From Enterobacter cloacae (GTDB lineage: Bacteria; Pseudomonadota; Gammaproteobacteria; Enterobacterales; Enterobacteriaceae), in NCBI RefSeq assembly GCF_013375935.1, contig NZ_CP056117.1:3844001-3908000 (forward strand): a stretch of 64,000 nucleotides of DNA. The letters run 5' to 3'. The notes under the pieces are model-generated. The model worked only from the letters and a program-made list of their open reading frames with translations, ran no database searches and had not been told where the DNA came from. Both the position numbers and the translations under genes were made by a program. Of the stretch, positions 50,913 to 59,222 are shown piece by piece (position 1 is the first letter of the stretch; each line of letters begins with the position of its first letter).

Positions 50913-51671
50913 TTACATTTTATAGCCGAGAGAAAGCGTGGTTCTGCGATCGGTATGTTCCGGCGCAGAATCAGGCGGTGCAGAGTTCCAGGTCACGTTG
51001 TACGCGACCTTGAGGCCAAAGTGTTCGTTAATGGCCACGTTCAAAGCACTTTCAGAGTTTAGCGTAGTATCTTCAGCACCGAATACCGACACGCCCTGAG
51101 TGAATTTAGCGTTGTCGGTCATCTGCCACGCGTAGGTGCCCGATGCGTAACCCAGCGGCTGCGTTTCATCTTCGCCATTGGTGTACTCGTCGTAACGTAC
51201 GCCCGGACCGAATTCAAAACGGAAGCTGTGCACTGGCCCGTTCAGGAACTGACGACCATAACCCGCGGTCGCGACATCACGCTGGCGATAGCCGTTGAAG
51301 CGGTCAGTCAGCCAGCTCGCCTGTCCGAACAGGTAGTCATAATCGGTCATGTTGTAACGGCTACGTCCGCCCACCGCATATTTTTCAGATGAGCGCTCGT
51401 CGTTGGAGGACGTGTTGCTGGCGTTCCCCCACAGCGACCAGGCGGTGGTATTGCCGTACCAGGTCAGGGTGCTGTCTGCGGTAAGGGAGGAGCTTTTCGT
51501 GTTACCGGATTGCGCCAGATAGCCCGCATTCAGGTTACCTTCAAAGGGTTTTTTGGCGGTGGAAGGATCGTCCATGACAGTAAAAACGGTATCATCGGCG
51601 GCTGCATTCAGTGACGCAAACACGCCACCCGCCAGCATCAGTGCTGCGGGTACTGTCTTCAAAAGCTTCAT
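50913..51671 (-). CDS. ydiY: YdiY, acid-inducible outer-membrane DUF481 protein
   Basis: 252 residues from ATG 51669-51671 (MKLLKTVPAALMLAGG), the E. coli length; the frame is open upstream through the leader hairpin. Signal peptide cleaved near LNAAADD. The DUF481 beta-barrel pattern (LNAGYLAQSGNTKSSSLTAD) ends LSLGYKM with an aromatic close to the C-terminus. No strong ribosome binding site is seen; a terminator-like hairpin lies 25 bases upstream. Confidence 0.92.
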   Translation of the reverse strand: MKLLKTVPAALMLAGGVFASLNAAADDTVFTVMDDPSTAKKPFEGNLNAGYLAQSGNTKSSSLTADSTLTWYGNTTAWSLWGNASNTSSNDERSSEKYAVGGRSRYNMTDYDYLFGQASWLTDRFNGYRQRDVATAGYGRQFLNGPVHSFRFEFGPGVRYDEYTNGEDETQPLGYASGTYAWQMTDNAKFTQGVSVFGAEDTTLNSESALNVAINEHFGLKVAYNVTWNSAPPDSAPEHTDRRTTLSLGYKM

Positions 51672-51692
51672 TTTATTTAAGGAGTCCGTACA

Positions 51693-51796
51693 ACAAAAAA
51701 AGAGACCATCACGGTCTCGGAAACTTTCTTGAGGATCAATGACAAGGCGTCCAGAGAAAGGTAACAAATTATAAAAAGCCGCAAATAACATAGCAA
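51693..51796 (-). promoter_or_regulatory. ydiY promoter and leader with terminator-like hairpin
   Basis: -35 TTGCTA (51791-51796) and -10 TATAAT (51768-51773) with a 17-base spacer form a strong promoter. About 40 bases after the expected start near 51761 comes GAGACC-GTGAT-GGTCTC-TTTTTTT (51694-51717), an intrinsic terminator before the ydiY start at 51671. This suggests attenuation or a short RNA of about 70 nt. Confidence 0.6.
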
Positions 51797-51967
51797 TGTT
51801 TTCTTATTTCATTTTTTGAATAAGAACGATCTCAAAACGCGTTTTATTTTATATGTCTGCCGCAGGGTTTTTGTCAGCATTCATATTTAAAATCATACTG
51901 TTATTTACGTTGCCTTCCTGGCGATCGGTGCCAGGCTTAAAAGAACCCATGCTAAAAGGAGGTAATG

Positions 51968-52900
51968 ATGGCTTCAATTTATACGCTGACACTCTCCCCT
52001 TCCCTCGACTCCGCGACCATGACGCCGCAAATATACCCGGAAGGTAAGCTCCGCTGTAGCGCACCGGTGTTTGAACCGGGCGGCGGCGGCATTAACGTGG
52101 CGCGCGCCATTACGCATCTCGGCGGGAAAGCGACCGCCATCTTCCCCGCCGGCGGGGCGACGGGCGAGCATCTGGTGGCGCTGCTGGCGGATGAGCAGGT
52201 TGCGGTGGACACCGTAGACGCCCACGACTGGACCCGGCAAAACCTCCATGTTCACGTTGAATCCAGCGGCGAGCAGTATCGTTTCGTAATGCCGGGCGCA
52301 AAGCTGAGCGACGATGAGTTTCGTCAACTGGAAGAGAAAGTGCTGACTATTGAAAGCGGCTCGCTGCTGGTCATCAGCGGTAGCCTGCCGCCGGGCGTGA
52401 AAACTGAAAAGCTGACGGCGCTGATTAAGGCGGTACTCCAGCGCGGCATCCGCTGCATTGTCGATAGCTCAGGCGACGCCCTGCGGGCCGCGTTAGAACC
52501 CGGACAGCTGGAACTCGTTAAGCCCAACCAGAAAGAGCTGAGCGCGCTTGTTAATCGCGAACTGAACCAGCCTGATGACGTGCGTACCGCCGCAGAAGAG
52601 CTGGTACGCACCGGCAAAGCGCACCGCGTTGTGGTCTCTCTCGGTCCACAGGGGGCGCTGGCCGTCGATAAAACGGGTTTTGTGCAGGTCGTTCCGCCGC
52701 CAATGAAGAGCCAGAGCACCGTAGGCGCAGGTGACAGCATGGTCGGCGCGATGGCGCTGAAGCTGGCGCAGGGCGCGTCGCTGCTTGAAATGACGCGCTA
52801 TGGCGTCGCGGCGGGGAGTGCAGCCACCATCAATCAGGGCACGCGGCTGTGTTCACTCGCGGATACCCAGAAAATCGTCGATTACCTGTCAAGAAGCTGA
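51968..52900 (+). CDS. pfkB: PfkB, 6-phosphofructokinase 2
   Basis: 310 residues from the second of two adjacent ATG codons (51965, 51968), after AGGAGG. Ribokinase-family kinase with motifs PGGGGINVARAITHLGG and the catalytic STVGAGDSMVGAMALKLA. It phosphorylates fructose-6-phosphate; minor isozyme of glycolysis. Divergent from ydiY. Confidence 0.96.
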   Translation: MASIYTLTLSPSLDSATMTPQIYPEGKLRCSAPVFEPGGGGINVARAITHLGGKATAIFPAGGATGEHLVALLADEQVAVDTVDAHDWTRQNLHVHVESSGEQYRFVMPGAKLSDDEFRQLEEKVLTIESGSLLVISGSLPPGVKTEKLTALIKAVLQRGIRCIVDSSGDALRAALEPGQLELVKPNQKELSALVNRELNQPDDVRTAAEELVRTGKAHRVVVSLGPQGALAVDKTGFVQVVPPPMKSQSTVGAGDSMVGAMALKLAQGASLLEMTRYGVAAGSAATINQGTRLCSLADTQKIVDYLSRS

Positions 52901-52905
52901 ACGAT

Positions 52906-52931
52906 CTTCCCCCTTCCGGCAGAGGGGGAAG
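52906..52931 (+). terminator. Hairpin after pfkB
   Basis: CTTCCCCCT-N8-AGGGGGAAG perfect stem just after the stop. It lacks a T tract, so termination may be weak. Confidence 0.45.
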
Positions 52932-52992
52932 TCGCTAAACAGGGCATATCGACTATGCTAAGAAAACTTTCAGAATAACAACGAGGTGAATT

Positions 52993-53283
52993 ATGAGCAG
53001 TGGTGATATCACCCGCTACGTCGTAACCGTGAATATTCATGAGGCGTCGCTGACCGAACTGAATGAACTCAACAATGCGTTCACGCGCGCCAATTTTCAG
53101 CTTACGCTGACGGACGATGAAGGCAATATACACGACCTCGGCTCGCTGGCGTTTGGCCTGATAAGCCCGCTGAGCCAGGAAGAGGTGCAGGCGCTGGCCA
53201 GTAGCCTGGTGGAAAGCGTCACCGATAAAAGCACGGAAATTGACGTGGATACCTGGGACAACTGGCATAAAAAAGAGCAATAA
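52993..53283 (+). CDS. ydiZ: YdiZ family protein
   Basis: 96 residues, same length and start (MSSGDITRYVVTVNIHEASL) as E. coli YdiZ. Function unknown. Good ribosome binding site AACGAGGTGAATT. Confidence 0.9.
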   Translation: MSSGDITRYVVTVNIHEASLTELNELNNAFTRANFQLTLTDDEGNIHDLGSLAFGLISPLSQEEVQALASSLVESVTDKSTEIDVDTWDNWHKKEQ

Positions 53284-53388
53284 GTGCCCTGTTTAAAATT
53301 AAACCGCTCAGTTGTGCGTTAGTTCCTGTTTTTTTACAGCGATTTTGCGCTAACTTTATGATCTGGCAGACAACATGGGAGAGACATC

Positions 53389-54249
53389 ATGTGGCAGGCT
53401 ATCAGTCATCTTTTAAGCGAGCAACTGGGTGAAGGTGAAATTGAACTGCGTAACGAACTGCCAGGCGGAGAGATCCACGCCGCGTGGCATTTACGATACG
53501 CCGGGCGCGATCTTTTCGTTAAATGTGACGAGCGCGAACTGCTCCCCATTTTTACGGCCGAGGCCGATCAGCTTGAGCTGCTGTCGCGCAGTAAAACGGT
53601 CACCGTTCCCCAGGTATTAGCCGTCGGCAGCGATCGCGACTACAGCTTTCTGGTGATGAACTATCTTCCCCCTCGCCCCCTGGATGCGCACAACGCCTTT
53701 ATTCTCGGACAGCAGATTGCCCGGCTGCACCAGTGGAGCGATCAGCCGCAGTTCGGGCTGGATTTCGATAACGACCTCTCCACAACCCCGCAGCCAAACG
53801 CCTGGCAGCGCCGCTGGTCGACATTCTTTGCCGAACAGCGTATCGGCTGGCAGCTGGAGCTGGCCGCTGAAAAAGGATTAGCGTTCGGCAATATCGACGC
53901 CATCGTCGAACACGTCCAGCAGCGACTGGCCTCGCATCAGCCTCAGCCTTCCCTTTTGCACGGTGATTTGTGGTCGGATAACTGCGCGCTTGGGCCTGAT
54001 GGTCCGTATATTTACGACCCGGCCTGCTACTGGGGCGACAGAGAGTGCGATCTTGCGATGCTGCCGCTGCATCCTGAACAGCCGCCGCAAATTTACGATG
54101 GCTATCAGTCGGTCTCACCGCTGCCGCCGGATTTCCTTGAGCGTCAGCCGGTCTATCAGCTTTACACCCTGCTGAACCGGGCCATTTTGTTTGGAGGGGG
54201 CCACCTTGTGAATGCCCAGCGCGCGCTGGATCGCATTCTGGCGGCATAG
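53389..54249 (+). CDS. yniA: YniA, fructosamine kinase family
   Basis: 286 residues. Aminoglycoside phosphotransferase-like fold with catalytic motif LLHGDLWSDNCALG and metal-binding YDPACYWGDRECDLAML. The family phosphorylates ketosamines or related sugars for protein deglycation; the exact substrate is not known. GGGAGAGACATC before ATG 53389. Confidence 0.9.
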   Translation: MWQAISHLLSEQLGEGEIELRNELPGGEIHAAWHLRYAGRDLFVKCDERELLPIFTAEADQLELLSRSKTVTVPQVLAVGSDRDYSFLVMNYLPPRPLDAHNAFILGQQIARLHQWSDQPQFGLDFDNDLSTTPQPNAWQRRWSTFFAEQRIGWQLELAAEKGLAFGNIDAIVEHVQQRLASHQPQPSLLHGDLWSDNCALGPDGPYIYDPACYWGDRECDLAMLPLHPEQPPQIYDGYQSVSPLPPDFLERQPVYQLYTLLNRAILFGGGHLVNAQRALDRILAA

Positions 54250-54257
54250 CGGCTGAA

Positions 54258-54278
54258 CGGGTGGCAACGCGCCACCCG
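54258..54278. terminator. Hairpin between yniA and yniB
   Basis: CGGGTGGC-N5-GCCACCCG followed by CTTTG lies between the convergent genes; REP-like in composition. Confidence 0.5.
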
Positions 54279-54285
54279 CTTTGCC

Positions 54286-54822
54286 CTACAGAAAGCCGAG
54301 CAGGGTAAAGAAGAAATACCCGGCCACAATGATAATGACCGGCAGTATATAGAGCGGGAAAAACTGCACAAAAATGGTGTGGCGCGGTACAACAATCCGC
54401 GATTCAATCTGCTCGCGGGTCATCCCTTCCGGCCCTTTCGCCTTCTCAAGGATCAGCCGATCTTCCACCCCTTCACGTAAAAAGCGGGTCTGGCGACTCA
54501 TTCGTGCGCCGGAAGCCTGAAGCGCCATCGCGATAAAAATCAGCGCAAAGATAATCCAGAACCCCACGTTGAGCTGCTCGTGAAAATTCGGCGTGGGCGA
54601 GTTATACCAGAAGAAATTCAGGAACGGCGTGTTGAACCGCATCATCTCAATCATTACGTGGGCAAAATCAAGCATGACGGCATTGATGCCCGGCTGTTTT
54701 TCGCTGCGTTCGTACATAAATTTGAGTACGGAAATCAGCGTTGAAATCAGGGCGGGAATGAAAATAACCCAACCAGCGATACGTTTTAAGACCGCGATGC
54801 GTCCAGCCTGTTGATACGTCAT
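54286..54822 (-). CDS. yniB: YniB inner-membrane protein
   Basis: 178 residues with about four hydrophobic segments (GWVIFIPALISTLISVLKF, VGFWIIFALIFIAMAL, ILPVIIIVAGYFFFTLLGFL). Conserved in Enterobacteriaceae next to yniA. Function unknown. Confidence 0.88.
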   Translation of the reverse strand: MTYQQAGRIAVLKRIAGWVIFIPALISTLISVLKFMYERSEKQPGINAVMLDFAHVMIEMMRFNTPFLNFFWYNSPTPNFHEQLNVGFWIIFALIFIAMALQASGARMSRQTRFLREGVEDRLILEKAKGPEGMTREQIESRIVVPRHTIFVQFFPLYILPVIIIVAGYFFFTLLGFL

Positions 54823-54964
54823 TAGTTCCTCTTCATAAAGACGCGTTATTTGTACCTAAGTCTACCTGCTGTCGGTCATTTTCGCCCGATCTTTGAATGC
54901 AATATGCTAAATTGCCTGTGCTTAGCACCGTTCGTCTTACCCCCTATGATAAGGAGATGTTGTA

Positions 54965-55636
54965 ATGTCGACACCGCGCCAGATACTTGCCGCTATTTTT
55001 GACATGGATGGATTACTGATTGATTCCGAACCGCTGTGGGATCGGGCTGAACTGGACGTGATGGCCAGCCTCGGCGTCGATATCAGTCGTCGTAGCGAGC
55101 TTCCCGACACCCTGGGGCTGCGCATCGATATGGTGGTTGACCTTTGGTATGCCCACCAGCCGTGGGTTGGCCCCGACCGCGAAGAGGTCACGGCGCGCAT
55201 CATCAACCGCGCCATCTCGCTGGTTGAAGAGCATAAGCCTTTATTGCCGGGAGTCCGCGAGGCTATCGCGCTGTGCAAGGCGCAAGGGCTGAAGGTGGGC
55301 CTGGCTTCCGCCTCGCCGCTGCACATGCTGGAAAAAGTGCTCATCATGTTCGGGCTGCGCGACAGCTTCGACGCGCTGGCGTCGGCCGAAAAGCTTCCCT
55401 ACAGCAAGCCGCATCCGCAGGTCTATCTGGACTGCGCCGCTAAGCTGGGGCTTGACCCGCTCACCTGCGTGGCGCTGGAAGATTCCGTTAATGGAATGGT
55501 GGCCTCAAAAGCCGCACGGATGCGCTCCATCGTCGTGCCGGCTGAAGAAGGTCGACACGATCCCCGCTTTGCCCTCGCGGACGTCAGGCTGACGTCTCTT
55601 GAAGAACTGACTGCCCGCCATCTGCGCGGGGAGTGA
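54965..55636 (+). CDS. hxpB: HxpB (YniC), hexitol/2-deoxyglucose-6-phosphate phosphatase
   Basis: 223 residues of the HAD superfamily: nucleophile motif FDMDGLLIDSEPLW, motif II LASASPL, motif III KPHPQVYLDCAAKLG and motif IV ALEDSVNGMVASKAA. It dephosphorylates hexose and hexitol phosphates such as 2-deoxyglucose-6-P. AAGGAGATGTTGTA before the ATG. Confidence 0.94.
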   Translation: MSTPRQILAAIFDMDGLLIDSEPLWDRAELDVMASLGVDISRRSELPDTLGLRIDMVVDLWYAHQPWVGPDREEVTARIINRAISLVEEHKPLLPGVREAIALCKAQGLKVGLASASPLHMLEKVLIMFGLRDSFDALASAEKLPYSKPHPQVYLDCAAKLGLDPLTCVALEDSVNGMVASKAARMRSIVVPAEEGRHDPRFALADVRLTSLEELTARHLRGE

Positions 55637-55645
55637 TCCGCTTTT

Positions 55646-55665
55646 CAGGCAGCTTCGGCTGCCTG
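55646..55665 (+). terminator. Hairpin after hxpB
   Basis: CAGGCAGC-TTCG-GCTGCCTG with a stable UUCG tetraloop, but without a T tract. Confidence 0.55.
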
Positions 55666-55765
55666 CATCACAGAATTAAAACAACGTTTTAGTTTATTTG
55701 CTTTTCTCGTTCCAGGCTCCTATTCTTACGTGCAGAATGACAATAACCTGACTTCTGAGGCGCGT

Positions 55766-56527
55766 ATGATAATGGATGCTTTTACTCTGGCGGGAAAAGT
55801 GGCGATGGTTACCGGGTGCGATACGGGTCTGGGGCAAGGCATGGCCGTTGCACTCGCCGGGGCGGGATGCGACATCGTGGGCGTAAACCGCAAGGCGCCT
55901 GATGAAACGGCAGCGCGTGTCACCGCGCTCGGGCGACGCTTCATCGCGATCCGTGCCGATCTCGGCAGGCAGGAAAATATTCAGAGCGTGGTGGACAGCG
56001 CGGTCGCCGGGATGGGACGTATCGATATTCTGGTTAACAATGCCGGAACCATTCGCCGCGCCGACGCCCTGGAATTCAGCGAGAAGGACTGGGACGAGGT
56101 GATCGACCTCAATCTTAAATCGGTCTTTTTCCTTTCCCAGGCGGTAGCGAAACGGTTTATTGCTCAGGGTCAGGGCGGAAAAATCATAAATATCGCCTCC
56201 ATGCTCTCCTTCCAGGGCGGCATCCGCGTGCCCTCTTATACGGCATCCAAAAGCGGCGTGCTGGGGCTGACCCGCCTGCTGGCAAACGAATGGGCGCCGC
56301 TCGGCATCAACGTGAACGCCATCGCGCCGGGCTATATGGCAACAAATAACACCCAACAGCTTCGCGATGACGAGCAGCGAAGCCAGGCGATCCTCGACCG
56401 TATCCCTGCGGGCCGCTGGGGGCTACCGGAAGATTTGCAGGGCCCGGTGGTCTTTCTCGCCTCGAAGGCGTCTGATTACGTTAACGGCCATACCCTCGCC
56501 GTCGACGGGGGCTGGCTGGCGCGCTAG
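55766..56527 (+). CDS. kduD: KduD-type 2-deoxy-D-gluconate 3-dehydrogenase (SDR)
   Basis: 253 residues from ATG 55766 after TGAGGCGCG, matching E. coli KduD in length and in the C-terminal part (IDRIP-type segment RIPAGRWGLPEDL, SDYVNGHTLAVDGGWLAR). NAD(P)-binding TGCDTGLGQG and the catalytic Tyr-x3-Lys in PSYTASKSG are intact. It acts in pectin/uronate catabolism in the family. It is alone here, without kduI, and lies between hxpB and ydjM, where E. coli has none, so it is a likely insertion. Confidence 0.88.
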   Translation: MIMDAFTLAGKVAMVTGCDTGLGQGMAVALAGAGCDIVGVNRKAPDETAARVTALGRRFIAIRADLGRQENIQSVVDSAVAGMGRIDILVNNAGTIRRADALEFSEKDWDEVIDLNLKSVFFLSQAVAKRFIAQGQGGKIINIASMLSFQGGIRVPSYTASKSGVLGLTRLLANEWAPLGINVNAIAPGYMATNNTQQLRDDEQRSQAILDRIPAGRWGLPEDLQGPVVFLASKASDYVNGHTLAVDGGWLAR

Positions 56528-56588
56528 CCGGGCGTTTGTGACAAAGAGTTACACCGTCACCTCTTTCGCCCACTGTATAAAAACCCTA

Positions 56589-56608
56589 TACTGTATGAAT
56601 CGACAGTT
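56589..56608. promoter_or_regulatory. LexA (SOS) box of ydjM
   Basis: TACTGTATGAATCGACAGTT contains CTG-N10-CAG, 15 bases before the ydjM start. ydjM is a known SOS gene in E. coli. Confidence 0.85.
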
Positions 56609-56622
56609 TACCGGGTTTTATC

Positions 56623-57213
56623 ATGACGGCGGAAGGCCACCTGCTTTTTTCTCTTGCCTGTGCAGTGTTTGCCAAAAACGCTGAGCTAACCCCTGTGCTG
56701 GCACAGGGGGACTGGTGGCATATTGTCCCTTCTGCCGTGCTGACCTGCCTGCTGCCAGACATCGATCATCCCAAATCATTCCTCGGCCAGCGGCTGAAGT
56801 GGATCTCAAAGCCCATCGCCAGAGCCTTTGGCCACCGCGGGTTCACCCACAGCCTGCTGGCCGTGTTTGGCCTGCTGACGCTCTTCTACTTAAAAGTGCC
56901 CGACAGCTGGATAGTTCCGGCGGATGCCATTCAGGGCATGGTGCTCGGCTACCTGAGCCATATTCTTGCCGACATGCTGACGCCAGCCGGCGTTCCGCTG
57001 CTCTGGCCGTGCCGCTGGCGCTTTCGTCTGCCGATCCTCGTTCCGCAAAAAGGCAACCAGCTGGAGCGCGTCCTGTGCATGGCGCTGTTTGCGTATGCCG
57101 TCTGGATGCCGCAGACGTTGCCCGAAAATGGTGCAGTGCGCTGGTCGTCGCAGATGATTAATTCGCTGCAATATCAGTTCAATCGTTTCATTAATCACCA
57201 GATTGAACATTAA
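56623..57213 (+). CDS. ydjM: YdjM inner-membrane protein, SOS-regulated
   Basis: 196 residues, LexA-controlled DUF457-type membrane protein. Conserved histidine-rich motifs CLLPDIDHPKSFLGQRL and FGHRGFTHSLLAV suggest metal binding; several hydrophobic helices follow (LAVFGLLTLFYLKVP). The role in DNA damage is unknown. Confidence 0.9.
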   Translation: MTAEGHLLFSLACAVFAKNAELTPVLAQGDWWHIVPSAVLTCLLPDIDHPKSFLGQRLKWISKPIARAFGHRGFTHSLLAVFGLLTLFYLKVPDSWIVPADAIQGMVLGYLSHILADMLTPAGVPLLWPCRWRFRLPILVPQKGNQLERVLCMALFAYAVWMPQTLPENGAVRWSSQMINSLQYQFNRFINHQIEH

Positions 57214-57340
57214 ACCGACAAAACAATCACATTTGTCATAAACCATTCCATATGGATATAAGCGCCACATCACACTTCTGCTAACCTTGCGCCAACAGGT
57301 TCGGTAAAAATCGACCGTATAATAAATCAGGAGAACGGGG

Positions 57341-58732
57341 ATGAATTTTCCACTCATAGCGAACATCGTTGTGTTCGTCGTATTGCTATTGCTTCTTGCC
57401 CAGGCGCGCCATAAACAGTGGAGCCTGGCGAAAAAGGTGCTGGTCGGTCTGGTGATGGGTGTCGTGTTTGGGCTGGCCCTGCACGCCGTCTACGGCTCCG
57501 ATAGCCCGGTACTGAAAGAGTCCATCCAGTGGTTCAATATTGTCGGCAACGGCTATGTGCAGCTGCTGCAAATGATCGTCATGCCGCTGGTGTTCGCGTC
57601 TATTCTGAGCGCCGTTGCCCGTCTGCACAACGCGACGCAGCTGGGTAAAATCAGCTTCCTGACCATCGGCACCTTGCTCTTCACCACGCTGATTGCGGCG
57701 CTGGTGGGTGTGCTGGTGACCAACCTGTTCGGCCTGACCGCAGAGGGCCTGGTTCAGGGCAGCGCTGAAACCGCGCGTCTGACGGCGATCCAGACCAACT
57801 ACGCGGGTAAAGTGGCCGATCTTACCGTTCCGCAGATGGTGCTCTCCTTCATTCCGAAGAACCCGTTTGCCGATCTGACCGGTGCAAGCCCAACCTCGAT
57901 TATCAGCGTGGTTATCTTCGCCGCGTTCCTGGGCGTGGCTGCGCTGAAGCTGCTGAAGGACGATGCGCCTAAGGGCGAGCGCGTTCTGACGGCCATCGAT
58001 ACCCTGCAAAGCTGGGTGATGAAGCTGGTACGTCTGGTGATGCAGCTGACGCCGTACGGCGTGCTGGCGCTGATGACCAAGGTGGTGGCAGGCTCGAACC
58101 TGCAGGACATCATTAAGCTGGGTAGCTTTGTGATTGCCTCATACCTGGGTCTGGGCATTATGTTTGTTGTGCACGGCATCCTGCTTGGCGTGAACGGCGT
58201 TAGCCCGCTGAAATACTTCCGCAAGGTCTGGCCGGTGCTGACCTTCGCCTTCACCAGCCGTTCCAGCGCGGCCTCTATCCCGCTGAACGTGGAAGCGCAG
58301 ACCCGTCGACTGGGCGTGCCGGAGTCTATCGCCAGCTTCTCTGCCTCCTTTGGTGCCACCATTGGACAGAACGGCTGTGCGGGCCTCTACCCGGCAATGC
58401 TGGCCGTGATGGTTGCGCCGACGGTGGGCATTAACCCGCTGGATCCGGTCTGGATTGCGACGCTGGTGGGTATCGTAACCATTAGTTCCGCAGGTGTGGC
58501 GGGCGTGGGTGGCGGGGCGACGTTCGCCGCGCTGATTGTTCTGCCTGCGCTGGGCCTGCCGGTGACGCTGGTTGCCCTGCTGATTTCCGTAGAGCCGTTA
58601 ATCGATATGGGTCGTACCGCGCTTAACGTCAGCGGCTCGATGACCGCCGGTACGCTGACCAGCCAGTGGCTGAAGCAGACCGACAAAACGGTTCTGGAAA
58701 GCGAAGACGACGCCGAGCTGGCGCACCGTTAA
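57341..58732 (+). CDS. tcyP: TcyP (YdjN), L-cystine:cation symporter
   Basis: 463 residues of the DAACS (dicarboxylate/amino acid:cation symporter) family. Hairpin motif [20 protein letters not shown] and [17 protein letters not shown] are recognisable. It imports cystine; in E. coli it is under CysB control. CAGGAGAACGGGG before the ATG. Confidence 0.95.
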   Translation: MNFPLIANIVVFVVLLLLLAQARHKQWSLAKKVLVGLVMGVVFGLALHAVYGSDSPVLKESIQWFNIVGNGYVQLLQMIVMPLVFASILSAVARLHNATQLGKISFLTIGTLLFTTLIAALVGVLVTNLFGLTAEGLVQGSAETARLTAIQTNYAGKVADLTVPQMVLSFIPKNPFADLTGASPTSIISVVIFAAFLGVAALKLLKDDAPKGERVLTAIDTLQSWVMKLVRLVMQLTPYGVLALMTKVVAGSNLQDIIKLGSFVIASYLGLGIMFVVHGILLGVNGVSPLKYFRKVWPVLTFAFTSRSSAASIPLNVEAQTRRLGVPESIASFSASFGATIGQNGCAGLYPAMLAVMVAPTVGINPLDPVWIATLVGIVTISSAGVAGVGGGATFAALIVLPALGLPVTLVALLISVEPLIDMGRTALNVSGSMTAGTLTSQWLKQTDKTVLESEDDAELAHR

Positions 58733-58741
58733 TTCACGACT

Positions 58742-58775
58742 GTTAAAAAAACCGCCTGATGGCGGTTTTTTTTTG
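58742..58775. terminator. Bidirectional terminator tcyP/cedA
   Basis: TTAAAAAA-ACCGCC-TGAT-GGCGGT-TTTTTTTT between the convergent genes. Confidence 0.9.
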
Positions 58776-58779
58776 TCTG

Positions 58780-59019
58780 CTACTCTTCAACCTCTTCATC
58801 CTGGCGAACCTGCACCGCCCAACGCTGCGCCGACTCCGGCACCGTAAATGCGGGAGACCGACGGAAGTGCTCGCCGATCAGCACAAAGGCCACGTATTTA
58901 CCCCGCAACATCCAGACATCGCGAAAACCATCCACTTTCTGGGCGTGGTCTGGCGGCGCGGGTTCAACGCGGGGCACATAGCTAATAACCTGGCGGTTTT
59001 GTTGACGAAGAGGTTTCAT
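58780..59019 (-). CDS. cedA: CedA, cell division modulator
   Basis: 79 residues from ATG 59017-59019 (MKPLRQQNRQVISYVP), close to E. coli CedA (80 residues), which binds DNA and RNA polymerase and relieves division arrest after overinitiation. A GTG at 59034 would add five residues. Core DVWMLRGKYVAFVLIGEHF is conserved. Confidence 0.92.
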   Translation of the reverse strand: MKPLRQQNRQVISYVPRVEPAPPDHAQKVDGFRDVWMLRGKYVAFVLIGEHFRRSPAFTVPESAQRWAVQVRQDEEVEE

Positions 59020-59222
59020 AAGCGACTGGTTCACTAAAGCAAATTCTTAAAGCAGGAAATTTCTATCATAGCCGATCCTCACCCCGCCCGTCGCGCCCGG
59101 CGTGTGGCAGATGGCTCCTTTCGCTAATCAATCGCTCTGAAAACACTTAGTTCGCCTGCTAATTCATAACATTGTTCTATCCTTAATAGGGTTTTTAGGA
59201 ATGAACAAAGGAGAAGCGTGCA

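Noticed and set aside
55730..55765. Upstream ATG for the kduD homologue
   Set aside because: No ribosome binding site; ATG 55766 has GAGG at proper distance and matches the KduD N-terminus.
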